A stretch of DNA of 64,000 nt. Origin: Saururus chinensis. Its lineage: Eukaryota > Streptophyta > Magnoliopsida > Piperales > Saururaceae. Location: contig CP141146.1 of NCBI GenBank assembly GCA_035235625.1, positions 8,736,501 through 8,800,500 on the forward strand, written 5' to 3'. A model generated the notes under the pieces. It was not told the origin of the DNA. It did not search any database and saw only the letters and a list, made by a program, of their open reading frames with translations. The translations under genes and the position numbers were made by a program. Position 1 is the first letter of the stretch. Each line of letters opens with the position of its first letter. Of this stretch, positions 1 to 12,853 are shown one piece after another.

Positions 1-318
1 GATAAAGCAAGAGTAAGAACAATGTTTATAGTGCACTAATTAATAACCGGGTTGAATGTTTCATTATAATCAAACCCCTCTTGTTGTTGAAACACTTTAG
101 CAATGAAATGTGCTTTATATCAAGAAATAGAACTATCAACAATGCTTTTGATTTTGTAAATCCATATGCAACCTACAAGATTACACCCAACAGTAGGTAG
201 AACTAAGGTCCATGTCCTTTGGTGTTGAAGTGCATCATACTCAGATTGCATAGCTTCTTGCCACTATAAATATTATTTAACATAGATATAAGAATATGGC
301 TCAACTTGTGAAGGAGGG
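1..318 (-). pseudogene. Ty1/copia reverse transcriptase relic (part 1)
   Basis: Read on the minus strand, this stretch gives the start of a copia reverse transcriptase: WQEAMQSEYDALQ, then VGCIWIYKIK, then YKAHFIAKVFQQQEGFDYNE and TFNPV. These match the usual order of the family (W..AM..E..AL, V..KWVYKIK, YKARLVAKGF.Q..G.DY.ETF.PV). At least two in-frame stops are present, so it is not functional. It is cut at its upstream side by the family-A LTR starting at 319. The rest of the same element (hinge and integrase) resumes beyond 6112, so the LTR landed inside copia pol. The element runs out of the window on the left. Confidence 0.8.
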
Positions 319-1623
319 TGTAAAGACCTATTTTTCGGTTATGCCTAACCCAATAGGTTAAGGATAATTTTAGATGACTATTTAAGGGGTTTCAAAGGAT
401 GAAAGCCCCTCAAGTGGGTAGAGCTCGAAGTAACAAGCATAATGAATCGAAGAACACATAAAACGAAGGTTGTGAGTAAAAGTTATGACCTCAGGAAACA
501 TACTATATAGGCGGAACCCATATGAAAAGCGCAGGATAACCTACCCACATGTAGTCTATTTTTGAAGGGCTTGTCAATACAAGTCTATCGATACCAAGAA
601 CGCGCAATTTCGACTTCGGAGTAAGAAGTTATCGCGTTTTAAAATTTGGATATTTTTATATTAAAATATTATGAGAAATATATTAAAATAAAAGAGAAAG
701 GGACAAAATAGTAAGCATCATTGATGACACTAGCATGTGACGTTAGCCACGCTGCCCGACTCATGGTGCGGATCAACATGGCTTGGGGGGCCATGGGCCC
801 GCGTCATTGCAGGCTATCCCGCATGACGCACGGTGAGCCACGCGCCCTCTCGTCCGTGGGATGCATCCGGGCTCCCTCACAATGTGCGAGAGCCACACGG
901 CATGGGCTAGGGCCTGTACGACGCATGGCGTGTGCATGCATGTTATTTCGTCCTTCGTGTGCTCTTGGGCATTCCATTATAAATTGGAATCCCATTCAAC
1001 TTCCGGGGGAGTTTTATGGCTCGTTTTGAGTAAGTTTTCTTCTGTTCAAAAGGAGTTCCTATTTAATTTAAGGGTAATCTATGTAATGGCATAGTCCATT
1101 ACTCGAATTGGTATCTCTAGAAGGGGGGACAACTCGGAGCAAGAGGAGGTTGTGTCCACCACCCCTGTGCCCCAAAGAGAGAGAAGCAGCCTGAAGAGAA
1201 AGGTGGCTCTATCCTCTGTCATTAGGCTACATCAAGTGAAGTGGCAAGGCTCTATTATCCACTGAAGGACCAACGCAGTGTGAGAAACATCTTCGGGTAA
1301 GAGGATGTTCTGTCTGTAGCTTACGAACAAGGAAAAAGAAAAGTCTCTAGGTAAGGGGAGGTTTTGTCTACTGCATACGTGCAGTAAGTGTGAAGTGTCT
1401 CTCGGAATGGGGAGGATCAGCTCGATACAAGGGTAGGCTCTATTCGCTACCCTCGTGCCCTGAAGAGAGAGAAGTAGCCTGGAAAAAGAGAAGGCCCCAT
1501 CCTCCGTCATTGGGCTGCATCAAGAGAAGTGGCTCAGAGTAGGAGAGGCCTCGTCCTCCACAGAATGACAGCACAATGTGAGAAGCATCCTCGAGTAAGG
1601 GGAGGTTCTATCCGTAGCCTACG

Positions 1624-4600
1624 TGTCACGCCCCGGCATGCCCGACCCAAGCCGAACCCGGTCCAGGGGCCGGTCAAGCGCGCGGGGGCGACAAAGGAAG
1701 ATTGAGAAACGATCTAGCGGAAGACTTAACCTTAACCACGGGTGATTAACAGAAATACTGAGTACGCACAATCCTTTGAGTAAGAGTAAATAAAAGGGAA
1801 GAAAGAGTATTGCTTATCACGAAGTAAACAACAATCTCAAACCCACAAGCTTAGTTAAGTAAAGCCCACACCGACTCAAAATAAGTCATAAGCATCACAA
1901 CGGTAAAATGTGACATAAATCCAAAACAAGAACCCTACACAAAGGTTCTAAACATAAGCATGAAACAAAAGAAGGTAAGTCACACAACGATCTCCAAGAT
2001 CACATCCAAGCCATCTCCGACCTTTCCTCGAAGAGGAGATCCTGTCCGTCTGTGTGTCGCACCACACAGCCCCAAATCAAAACACAAGAAAGAGGGGTGA
2101 GTTTAACAAACTCAGCAATGGTTTTAATATCACTATCAACATCGAAAATACGATAGCATAGTAATAAGATCATTCAGATCAAAGATTTACATGGTGCATC
2201 ACTTTCTGATCACACATACATATCACCTAACACTGCATCATGGTGCATAATCAACCTGCATGGATGTATCTCTAACATACATATTCCCACATACATTGTA
2301 TCAAATCAAACTGCATGGATGTATCTTTAACATACATATTCCCACATGCATTATATCATAACATCAACCTGCATGGATGTATCTCTAACATACATATTCC
2401 CACATGCATAACATCAACATCAACCTGCATGGATGTATATCTAACATACATATTCCCACATGCATAACATCAACATCAACCTGCATGGATGTATCTCTAG
2501 CATACATGTTCCCATATGCATAACATCAAAATTAACCTACATGGATGTATCTCTAACATACATGTTCCCACATGCATAACATCAAAATCAACATGCATGG
2601 ATGTATCTCTAACATACATATTCCACATGCATTATATCAAAATCAACCTCCATCAAGGAGTAATCACACATTAATGTCACACAGACGGGAGCATAGACAA
2701 GGCCACGAATGTGTGTCATGGTCCAAAATTCTACACAAGAATTAAAGAAAGATCGGGGTTGTCAATCCCTAATGCTGCTCGCCCTGGACGATCCTGGCCA
2801 AGAATGTCCCATTCTCACACAGAGAATCTAGAGCAAGGGTGTTCACCCAGGGACATCTCCTGCGGAGGGAAGAGCCCGAGTTCTCACACAGAGAACCCTA
2901 GAACACGTGGTAGCGGGGTGCACACGGCATACTACACTGGATTCTTAGGGTCCAGATGACACTCATAATAACATTCTCACAATCCGCAAGACAAGTACAC
3001 AACTCGTCCCCACATCATTCCATTTAACAAGACTCAACCCGGGGAGTGCACTCGTTCTACACAGGAACTCAAATCAAAATATGTCCTTTCGTACCAATCA
3101 ACTTACGATTAATCCACGACCAATCAATCCGGCACACAATTTCATCACATTGCATCTAATCGGTCAAATTCGATTAACCACGATGAAGCCCTAATTGGAA
3201 ATTCATTTTCATGATGCATGCAGCATGGTACATACGTGGGCAAAGCATACATGAATCCTAATCCATGATAAGTGCTCTCATCAGCCCCTAATGCATCATT
3301 CATAATCACAATATCAAGCTTCAACATCATCATTTAACCCCCACATGTGTGTATAACTAGTAGAAGCATTTCACACAATGCATGTCAACATGCTTGAAAA
3401 TAAACTCACTACCACACTACACATGTGAATTACCATCTAAACATGAATTCCAGCGGAAATCATAGAAGAAGAAACATTGAAATCATATCTCAATTCAAAA
3501 CTTAACCACAAAGGCTAAACACATATAACATCACTCATTTCATCATTGAGTCATGACATTCACCAACATCCACACACCAACTAACCACACTCTATCATAC
3601 AAATCAATCCAATAATAGGTTGTAATCTTACTGAAAATATACTCAACCATAGGAAATCAACCATTCACAATTTCAAGATGACAATTCCAACATCATGCCA
3701 TAAAACATAAGCCATTCTATAAATCACTAAGCATATATCCCAACTTCACAACCTCAATAGCATGCATTTTTAGTAGCATAATATGGCTCAAAATACTCCA
3801 CATTCATATAAAATTGGCAAGCTAAAGTGGAATCATCAAAATAGACATCATATGCACAACATACAATTTACTGTGTAGCCGATCGAACGCCCTTCAGGCC
3901 GTTCGATCAATTAAACACAAAATTTTGAATTTCACTGTTTTGCCGTTCAAACGCCCAGCAGGCCGTTCAATTGGCTGAACTGGAAAAGTGTCGTTCCGAC
4001 AGTGTTGCCATTCGAACGCCCAGAAGGGCCGTTTTAACGCCAACAAGGCAGAACAGTCCATCTTCTTCCTTTTGCAAATTCAAACCGAAACACCATAGAT
4101 AACACTTCAAATCCACATCTAGCACCCTAATCATCATCAAAAGTCCTCCTTGACTTCTAGAACATCAAACCATACCATAATAATACAAAACCCTAAGAAA
4201 TCGGGATTAAATAATTTTATTTTCTAATCTTACCATTAACACACCAAATCAAGCAACTCCATTTCGAAATAAGCCAAAAATGAAAAATTTTACCATGGAT
4301 AAACAGAGATTTTGAAGACCCATTACCTCAGCACTTGATTAAGCTCGGATTGAAGAGTCACCCTTCTTGAAATCCTTGAAAACACAATGAGTTTGAATTA
4401 AACTCTAATAGAAATCGATTTACCCAAGAAATCCCTAATTAAATCTTAGATCTAGGGCTTATTGGTAGTAAAAATTGAATTTTGAATGTTAGGGTTTATA
4501 GTAAAACACAAATCAGTAGTTTTTGATGCCCAAAAATGAATTGAATCAAGGGGAAAATGGTAGATTTGAAAGAAATTAAGAAGAAAGTCATGGATTAGTG

Positions 4601-5141
4601 CTTAATTAGAGTAAACTTACCTTAATCAGCTTCTAATTCGGGCCTAAATGGGGATTAGGCCAGCCCTCCCTCCTTAGCCTATTCCCAAAAATAGAAATGG
4701 CTCAGGTCTTCCCTTTTATAGTAAGGGTTGGGGTATGCATAGGTAAGTTTTGGGGTATAAATAAGAAAAGTAGGCTAAAAATGAATATTTTACAAATTTA
4801 AGCACTAATTAAGCCTAATAAAATTCTGAAAATTTTTTTATAACCTTAGGTAGATGTCTAAGTTCATTTCACCCAAAAATAAAATTTTTGACGGTGGGGC
4901 CCACAGGGGTCCCGCCAAAACCCTAATTCTTGGGAAAATAGTAAAAATTCCAAAAAATCTCAAAAATTCACATTTGGTTTAAAATCACTTAAAACCACTA
5001 ATACTAAAGTTAATTTTGGTTAAAACCATCACAAATACTATTTATTTACGAAATCACCGAATAAGATCAGAAAACACGTTAATCTCACGATAACCAACAA
5101 TTAAAGAAAACCAAAACCGGTTTAGAGATGAGGGTCCTTAT
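1624..5141 (-). mobile_element. Family-B solo LTR copy B1, nested in A1
   Basis: On the minus strand it begins TATAAGGACCC (from 5141) and ends GGGGCGTGACA (to 1624). The flanks CTACG (1619-1623) and CTACA (5142-5146) are a 5-bp target duplication with one CpG-type change. A TATA-like ACTATAAAAGG lies near 4716 (minus). Sequences matching copies B2 and B3 confirm both ends. It holds a tandem array at 2258-2650. No protein-coding capacity is seen. The orientation is opposite to the A1 copy it interrupts. Confidence 0.75.
2258..2650. repeat. Tandem repeat, 54-58 bp unit x about 7, within B1
   Basis: The motif TGCATGGATGTATCTCTAAC recurs at 2258, 2312, 2370, 2426, 2482, 2538 (as TACATGG) and 2594. 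Each is followed by CATACATATTCCCACATGCAT. Related, more diverged repeats sit at the equivalent place in B2 (about 32075-32340), so the array is a property of the LTR family. Confidence 0.85.
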
Positions 5142-6112
5142 ACTACAGGTGTGGGAAGTGTAAAGTGTCTCCAGGTAAGGGGAGGTTATGTTTGTCGCCT
5201 TAGGGCAAAATGAGATAAACATGCTAGAGCTAGAGTATGCTTCGTTTGCAGTCTCTGGACGTCAAGGGGAGGACTCCTCGAAGGAAGGAGCAATTTTGAA
5301 AGCCGCTACATTCAAAACTATAGGGGAGTAAGTGCTTCTGACCTTCCTATTTATTATGATTATATGAATGCATGTGTTAATTAAAATATATGTTATGCTC
5401 TTATGTGATCAGATGTGTTGTTATGTGATACGTTTTACTCTAATATGTTTTGTTATACAGAATCTAATATGGGATATACTCCGATTTGATATGATATGAT
5501 AGGATATGGTTGGATAAGACCTAAAATGATTTGATGCGATTTGTGCTGATGTATTATGTTCTACTCTGTGGTAGTGCGAGATGTGTTATTATGTTATTGT
5601 TATTCCCCACTCTATGGTAAAGTGAGATATATGACTGTGTTAGTGTTTTGCTCCACTCTATGATAGAGTGAGATGTGTGATTCTGCTGAGTTATTGGCTT
5701 CTATTTGACTCTAATGATTTATGAGTTTTCATATGACTCTGATTAAATATTTAGATATATATATTTTAACGTATGTATTCTTGTGATGCCAACGATGCAT
5801 GTAATAGACATTTGGTAGAACTACGTTCGAATTTGATCATATTATAATAATATCGTAAATATTATCTAATACATATGTAGGCAACCAACGATAAGATAAT
5901 ATTGACCCGATCTAAATTAGTTATAAAATTAGGTTTATTTTGGCCTATGAGTAATGGAGTGAAAAAGCTTTGTAGTACGTAGAGGAATGTTACAACTCTT
6001 GTACTTAGACTCTGCCACTCCTAATTTAATTTTATATTTTTAGGAACCCAAAGTATGGGTGATTCCTTGTGAACCCCCAATCCGAGTCAATTTCCAGTGC
6101 GGGGAGTTAACA

Positions 6113-7180
6113 AGGGATTGAGGCAAAAGAAGAGGGATACGAGGTTTAACTTGCTCCTAGTTATCATATGATTATTATTGAGAAAGATAGAAGGCATTTT
6201 TGGTGAAAGATGAGAGGAAGGTTCACATGAAAATAACTAACTGGATGGACTAGACATAATTGGAACAAAATCAATATGTGAGGGAGAAGGATGAGTTGTT
6301 CGCAAAAATGGAGTACTAGGAGAAGATGTATAAGTGAGAGTGTGAAGTAAGGACATGGAGGTAGACTGACTAGGGGCACAACAACCAGTCATGGAATTTG
6401 GAGGTGAAGCAACAAGAATTCAAAAAGTCAAAAAAGGAGCGGCAAAAGCGAAAATAGTTTCACAAAACTGTACATGTCTAGAAACAAAAACTAAACTTGA
6501 TTAGTGACACCTATAACCTTTGGAGGTGAGAGAATAACTAATAAAAACACATACTCATTACCTTGGTTCTAACTTGTTGGAGTTGTGTGGCTACAACTGA
6601 GGAAAACACTTGCACCCAAGAACAAGTCGTATAATCAAAGGGAAGAGTGAAATAAAACTTTAAATGGGGATTAATGTGTAAGAGTAGATGAGGGAACACG
6701 AGAGAAGATGATTAATCAAGAAGGTTACAATACAGACTGCGTTAGACTAAAATTTTAAGGGCATGTAAGCTGTGAGTAAAAGAAAAATGACAATCTCAAT
6801 AACATATCGGTGTTTCTTTTCTGCTACCTTATTTTGTTAGAGAGTATATGGGCATGAGAGTTTGTGAATTATACCAATAGTAGAACACAATTTTTTAAAC
6901 TTGAAATTCACAAACACTCCACCATAATCGGATCGGAAATGAACAATAGAAATATTTAGTAATTTTTAACCATTGCTTTGAAAATAAGAAAGCAATAAAA
7001 AACCTCACTTTTGTACTTATGTGGATACAACCAAGTAAACTGTGCATAATTATCAACAAACAATAGTATTGAAAACCAAAAAAGAAGAAATGGGTCCCGG
7101 ACCCCACACATCAGAATGGACAATTTCTAGTCGACGAGAAGAAGTTTCAGAAACTAGTAAGAATGCACGCACATTTCATG
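6113..7180 (-). pseudogene. Ty1/copia relic: hinge and integrase (part 2)
   Basis: Minus-strand reading gives a diverged integrase core. HSDVWGP is represented by LSILMCGVRDP. It is followed by FQYYCLLII/FVDNYAQFTWLYP, HKYKSEVFYCFLIFKAMVKN, and ISDPIMVECL in place of SDGGGEF (about 7110 down to 6900). The Ser/Pro-rich hinge that separates integrase from reverse transcriptase in copia elements is visible near 6380-6160. Stops and frameshifts are frequent. It is the continuation of the reverse-transcriptase relic at 1-318; family-A copy A1 separates the two parts. Confidence 0.75.
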
Positions 7181-7720
7181 TGTACATATTTATTAGATAA
7201 GAACAATAAAATATGCATAAAAAAAGTTTTTCTTGCACGCTATAGTTATAATACATGCTTTAAGGATCATAATGATTATAAATTATCCACACATATAATT
7301 ATAAGCACTATAATAACCCATATACACAAGTTATAATTTTATATGCATAATATTAAGTTATACATTGACGAAGATAATGGTTCCAAAAGACTTTGCATTG
7401 AGGAGTGCATAATTTATATTCATGACTAGTTTGACAACAAGTCCCATTTAATGGAGCTTGTCGGGAATTTTCCAATGATGTAAAAAATACACGAATTTGA
7501 ACATGTGTAATATAAGTAAAAAAACATAAAATTATTATTGTGAAGCATGTTATATGTATAGGACTCATAAAAAAGTTTGAGAAAACATATTCATGTAAAA
7601 TCTCATTGTATCAAGCTTGATTAGGGCTTTTCAACAATACTAAGAATATAAGAATTCGATTTTGGGAGTGCAAGATATAGCTTTACAAAGTTAAAATTCA
7701 CATAACATAAAAAGCAGGGC
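7181..7720. repeat. Dispersed repeat family C, copy 1
   Basis: An AT-rich non-coding sequence with the landmark AAAAGTTTGAGAAAACATAT (7572-7591), preceded by GGGAATTTTCCAATGATGTA (7461-7480). The same order of landmarks occurs at 15605-15960, and, split by an insertion, at 27495-27617 plus 28970-29300. No coding potential or clear termini are seen; it may be an old LTR or MITE family. Confidence 0.55.
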
Positions 7721-7935
7721 CTAGTCGTATTAGCAACCAGTATGTGGCAACCATGCATATAAAGAATCTAAGTAAATAGTTTTGAAAAAATACTCTTGTA
7801 TTGCATACTAACTCAAACTGGTATTAAAGAGCTTTATAAAAAAATATGAAAGCAATTCAAATTTTTACTATAATACTCTTATAGCACATATTATTTCAAG
7901 TTTATATTAAAAGCATTCTACTAAAAGAAAAATCA

Positions 7936-8115
7936 TAGTATGAGCTCACACTCACACATCTTGAGCTATTGGATCTCGATTGGACAACGTGAAGGGGCAG
8001 GCAGACAATGATTCAAACCTACCTGCCCCCTGAGTTATTTGTGTCATCATGTCAAAATCCAATGGCCTGTGATGCTCGGGCTCATGTTGACATGCGTGAG
8101 CCCGAGCTCATATAT
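7936..8115. mobile_element. Fold-back element with GAGCTC/GAGCCCG arms
   Basis: The left arm TATGAGCTCACACTCACACA (7940-7959) pairs loosely with a right arm that reads, on the other strand, TATGAGCTCGGGCTCACGCA (8112-8093). Inside is a second inverted repeat, GGGGCAGG...CCTGCCCC. The layout resembles the better preserved fold-back at 27229-27408. Element type is uncertain. 7721-7935 is AT-rich with nothing recognised. Confidence 0.4.
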
Positions 8116-8217
8116 ATGACTATCTATAAAAAAATATGAGAATAATATAAAAAATTGGCAAAGATCTATTGTTATTCAATTTAATTTATATAGTAACTAA
8201 TGAGAATGCATGCGCAT

Positions 8218-10260
8218 TGTAACACCCATAGTTTTTGAAAGGAATTTTTGAACACTTTTAATGATAATATTGTAGAATAAATTATTTAAAAAAATAGTAA
8301 TAATTTTAGGTTAGGAAGTAAAAAAATTATGATCTATTTTGAAGGTCGGAGTTTCTTCAATGAACCACTGACAAGTCGATAAACTTGTAGATGAAACAAT
8401 ATTTTCACTATCGGTGACATTCGACGTGTAAATGAACTTATAGATGGAACAATAATATCTCTGTCGATGATATTTTTGACATATCAATGGACTAGCCAAT
8501 GAAGCTATAATTTCACTGTCGATAAGGTTTGATGCGTAAGTGGCACAGGAATTGACTTACGATGGTATGGAACTATTATTCAAGTGATTTTCGACAGTTT
8601 TTAGAGTTAGTTACGCACCAAAATTATGTTCTTATACTTCCTTATAAATACCTTTGACAAATCTTTGACTCAAAGGCTATGAACTCCCCAACTTTAAGGG
8701 AGAGCAATGGTTTAGGGCATGTCAAGGAAACAAAAATCAATTTGTGCATATCTCTTTATTGTTTTGGTTCAGAGGGTAGATTGTTGACTTCAAACTCTGA
8801 TATTAAGACAAGAAAGCATGTTTGGTGCATGTTAATAAAGTAATATTCATATTATGGTTGAATTAAATTCAAGATTTGTATTTATGCTATGTTATTCTTG
8901 AGACTGGTTGTTTAGTAGCATAACATACATTATTTTACCATATGTGATAAATGACTAACGAATTTAATGAATTATATAATTAGATTTCATGAGAGGAAGT
9001 TATTTTAGTGATTATAGAAAATTCTGTAAATTTCCATTCATTAGTAGAATCATTGACGTGTCGATGATGCTACCGATGCAGAAGGAAGACGATGAGAAAA
9101 TAGTGCAGTGAACCGATGATTATATCAGTCACCGACACTAATATTGACGTGTCAATGAGGACATCAATGATAATTATTTTCCTTTTTCATTCCACTATTG
9201 GTAAGGGGAGCTTGACACGTCGATGGGTTACCAATGGTCATCAGTGACCTTGTCGACATGTCGATGAGTCCACCTACGGTGTGTTAGTGTTGGGTATTTT
9301 TAGGAGAAATTGTTATGAATATTAGGTTATTATTAAGATTTTTAATAATATGTTATTCTTTGTATAAAGTTGTAATTATGTGTGGTGACCCATGCACATT
9401 TGTATATGAATATCCTTGTAATGGATCACAATCAAGACTGGTGTCTTTTGGCATTTGAGGTAAAAGAATCCTCAATGCCTTAGCTCCTCAAGTGAGTCTT
9501 CAGCCATGTTGAAAAAATGGTTTGATATGAAAAAAGACTAGGGTCTTCCACCTATCAAAGAACATGAGTTATGTAGAACCACTTATTTGGTTTGGGAGTC
9601 GTGTTTGAATGGACTAGAGTATTAAAATATAACTAGTCCTATAGAAGGTTTCGATGATCATGGAATTCATAACTTTAACCACTTGGGTCTATGAGCCCCT
9701 TATGGGCCTTAGCTTCATAATGTGGATGAGGTGGGCACACATTGGAGTATCAAAAGTTGGAATGCAGATAGCTTGTAGTCTCATGAGGCAAGACTGTACT
9801 CCAGGACTATGAATACTATGTCATAGAGAGCCTATGACACTAACTTAAGAAGTTGTTGGAGACTTCTAAGTGGTTGTCACGCTATTTTAAAAAAGATTGA
9901 AATTGCATGTTTATTTATTTTTCTTCTAATGATTGAAGTATGATATACTTGATATTGAATTTGTACTTGCCTTTGGAAGGTATGTAAGATGTGATTTTTG
10001 AAGTATTATCTTTTTTGTTTAGCCATCCCACTGGGCATATTCATATAATCAACATCTGTTGTTGATGCAAGTTCTTTAGAAGAATAGCGGGTAAGACACT
10101 TGTACGAAGGACAAGATGTATGTCCCTGATTTTTTTACAATTTTTTGTAATTTTTTTACTGTTTTGTGATCATTTTCGTCGGCAAAATGTGATGCTTCGG
10201 CATATTTATATTTACATATTTGACCTCAATATTATACCCATAGAGTCAAGTGTGGGGCTT
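8218..10260 (+). other. LTR-like non-coding sequence
   Basis: Begins TGTAACACCCATAG, a typical start of plant gypsy LTRs. It contains a diverged tandem repeat of about 54 bp x 3 (8374-8537) and recurrent GACGTGTCGATGA-type motifs (9055-9280). No matching right terminus or 5-bp duplication was found, so the limits are provisional. No coding sequence is seen. Confidence 0.35.
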
Positions 10261-10261
10261 A

Positions 10262-10807
10262 GTTGCGGGCCGTAGGCCTTGCCGCACGCTTTCGCCGTGA
10301 ATTTAGAGGTACGACATGTAAACAAGAGGCTAACATGTGATGGGGACATAGATGGAAAAAATGAAGATAAAAAGTGGATCATGGCAAAGAGCCGTGATCA
10401 TTTCAGTTTCTATGTGAGACGTCCAATACGTCCAGAAACTTTGAGAGAAACCCGAGTCAATTTTTGGTCACTCTATCGTGCATTCTCCATCATTGGATTC
10501 CATCGGTTCTTGCCGGGATACACTTCACCTTATCGCCATGAGTCCATTGGTACTGGCTATGACCGCCACCATGTCCTCTTTGCTCGTCCACGAGATATCG
10601 GTCTTTTCTTCGATTTTTCTCTCCTTCTAAATTCGTTTTTGGGTCATAGGAGGGCGATTTTGCTAGTGTTTGCTACTACCCTCAATTAGACTTATCTTCG
10701 TTTGCCCGCCAGGAACCCATAGGCACTAGCCAGGGCTGCCGCCATGCTTACCTTGCTCATCTGCTAGCTATCGTACTTTATCTCGGTTTTGTTTCTTTCT
10801 CATTTTG
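10262..10807. other. C-rich unrecognised sequence, left of A2
   Basis: This segment and 12854-13930 were contiguous before family-A copy A2 inserted. The composition is richer in C and in CCACC motifs than its surroundings. A 136-codon open frame (10279-10689, +) lies in it; it has no start context, motif or homology that I recognise. It may be relic coding DNA or chance. Confidence 0.3.
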
Positions 10808-12853
10808 TGTAACACCCCGACCCGCACCACCTAACCCGGACCGGGGGTTAGATCGGAAGACACAATCGGAGTGTCAAAAATTAGCGAAAAAATTAAAACC
10901 GACTGACCAGGAGCTGCAGACTCTGAGTGCGAGAGTCGTAACGTTCATATGCGCACTATGGAGCTTTAACGTTCCATTGTGCGTAGATCAGAATAAACCT
11001 AATTTTATAACTAATTTGGATCGGGCCAACGTTATTTTATCGTTGGTTGCCTACGTACATATTGGATACCATCTCTGACGTTATTCCAATACGATCGGAT
11101 CCGAACGTAGTTCTGCCTAATGGCTAATACATTTACCAAACATCAGAAAATCATATACGATAAAATACGTATACGTTATATCTGAATGATTCATCCGGAA
11201 TTCAACGGAAATCTTATCAGTCGTCGGAGTTAAATGAAAGCCAATAAATCAGAAAACACATATCTCATATAGGTGAGAAGAAGACTAACAAAACACATAT
11301 CCCACTCTATCATAGAGCGGAGCAGAACACACTACAGAACCTGTTCGATCATATCAGATCATATCAGATTTTACCCGACCATACTGGTCATATCAGATCA
11401 GAGTATGTCACGTCATAGCAGAGAGCATTTCATATCACAACAGAATAAATCAAGATGTGCAGTCATATAAAGCATATTAAACTAGAAGGTCAGGAAAGCG
11501 TACTCCCCTCCAATTTCGAAAGTGGCGATGTTCGGAGTTGCTCGTTTCCTCAGAGCGTCCGCCCTTTCCGATCCGGAGGCTGCGGCCAGAACCTCATGTA
11601 ACTTCGGAATACTTTACCCTTCTTGTGTCCGTAAACGGAAGACAGAACCTCCCCTTACCCGGAGACATTTTACCCTCACAGTGCCAGTAGGCAGCGGACA
11701 GAACCTCCCCTTGTCCGAGACACTTTTCCCTTCCCGTGCCCATAGGCAACGGGCAGAACCTCCCCTTACCCTTGGGATGTTTCTCTCACAAAACATTGAT
11801 AATTCGAGGAGTGGATGCTTCCATTGCATTGCTCACCATCGAATTAGCTAGGAAGGCCTCTTAAACGACTCTAATCGGATTTAAAATGAGTAATAAATGA
11901 AGAACGGAAGATGAGAAAACGTGGGAGAATTTCCCCTTACCCGGAGATATTTTACCCTTTTCGCGCCCATAGGCGGCGGACATAACCTCCCCTTGGCCCG
12001 GGACGTTTCCCCTATATAGAGTTGCTAACTTGAAAAATTGACGCTTCCATTGCGTAGAGCACCCTCGATTTAGCTAGGAACGCATCTTGAATGGAAGAAA
12101 ACGGACGCAGAATGACTCCAGAAAACTCTTCCAGAACAATGAACGAAATGAGCTATTTATAGAAAACTGGCGTGCGAGCGTACGGAAGAAGAGGAAAGAC
12201 GCGCGCACGCGCTCGTGCCACGTGGCGCATCGCAATTGGCCCAAAATCAGAGGCGGTACGTATAATGCGCGTGTTACACGCGCGTTAACGTGCTGCGCAC
12301 GGCGCGCAGGACCGCGCCGTGCGTCTCCCGCGCGACGCGTGCATCCGCCGCGCGATCGCGCGGGACCCGCGTCGCGCGGACGGCCGCGATCGCGCGCCGC
12401 CGCGTGGTGCGCGGCTCAGGCGCGACTCGGCTCCGGCTTGGCTCGACTCGGCTGCTGACGTCATCTATTCTGTCTTTTTCTGAATATTTTATTATTATTT
12501 TAATTAAACACAATTCCAACTTCAAAACGCGATAACTTTTTATCCCGAAGTCGGAATCGTACGATCTTAGTACCGATGGACTCGTATTGACGAGCCCTTC
12601 AAAACTAGACCCCACATGGGTAGGTTATCTCACACTTTTAAAGTGGGTCCCGCCCATGTGGCACATTTCCCGAGGTCGTAACTTTCGTTCCCGACCTCCG
12701 TTTTGAGTGTTCTTGGGTGCGTTGTGTTCGTTACTTTGAGCTCTTCCCAGATACAGGGATTTCACCTAATGAAACCCCGTAACCTTTATATCAAATTACT
12801 AAATTACCCTTAACCCCTCCGGGTTAAGCATAACCGGAAGACGGGTTGTTACA
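10808..12853 (-). mobile_element. Family-A solo LTR copy A2
   Basis: Ends TGTAACACCCCG (10808) and GGGTTGTTACA (to 12853) are inverted repeats of each other. Both sides are flanked by TTTTG (10803-10807 and 12854-12858), a perfect 5-bp target duplication. On the minus strand the order is: GTAGAGCTC-type leader, a CpG-rich block (12180-12460), a TATA-like CTATAAATAGC (about 12155-12165), GGGGAGGTTCTG-type repeats (11640-12000), one hairpin of the family array (about 11300-11320), then the GGTTGCCTACG core (11044-11054, plus-strand sense). Length is 2046 bp with no internal genes. The retained CpG suggests a younger insertion than A1. Confidence 0.85.

Larger units (their letters stand above)
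319..6112 (+). mobile_element. Family-A solo LTR copy A1 (contains nested B1)
   Basis: This is the oldest-looking of four related LTR copies. It starts TGTAAAGACC and carries a coding-strand-like landmark shared with the other copies (GGTAGAGCTCGAAG... about 100 bp in). It then has a decayed CpG-rich block (about 760-960), a TATA-like CATTATAAATTG near 972, internal repeats of a GGGGAGGTT-type unit, and near its end the shared block GTAGGCAACCAACG (5877-5890). Its 3' end is diverged; GTTAACA ending at about 6112 fits best. The flanks AGGG (315-318) and AGGG (6113-6116) support a duplication of at least 4 bp. Element B1 (1624-5141) interrupts it, leaving about 2.27 kb of A sequence. No internal retroviral genes are seen between the ends, so it is read as a solo LTR. 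Confidence 0.65.

Noticed and set aside
12087..12615. Open frames of 81-123 codons on both strands
   Set aside because: They arise from the stop-poor CpG-dense block of LTR copy A2 and are rich in Arg/Ala by composition.
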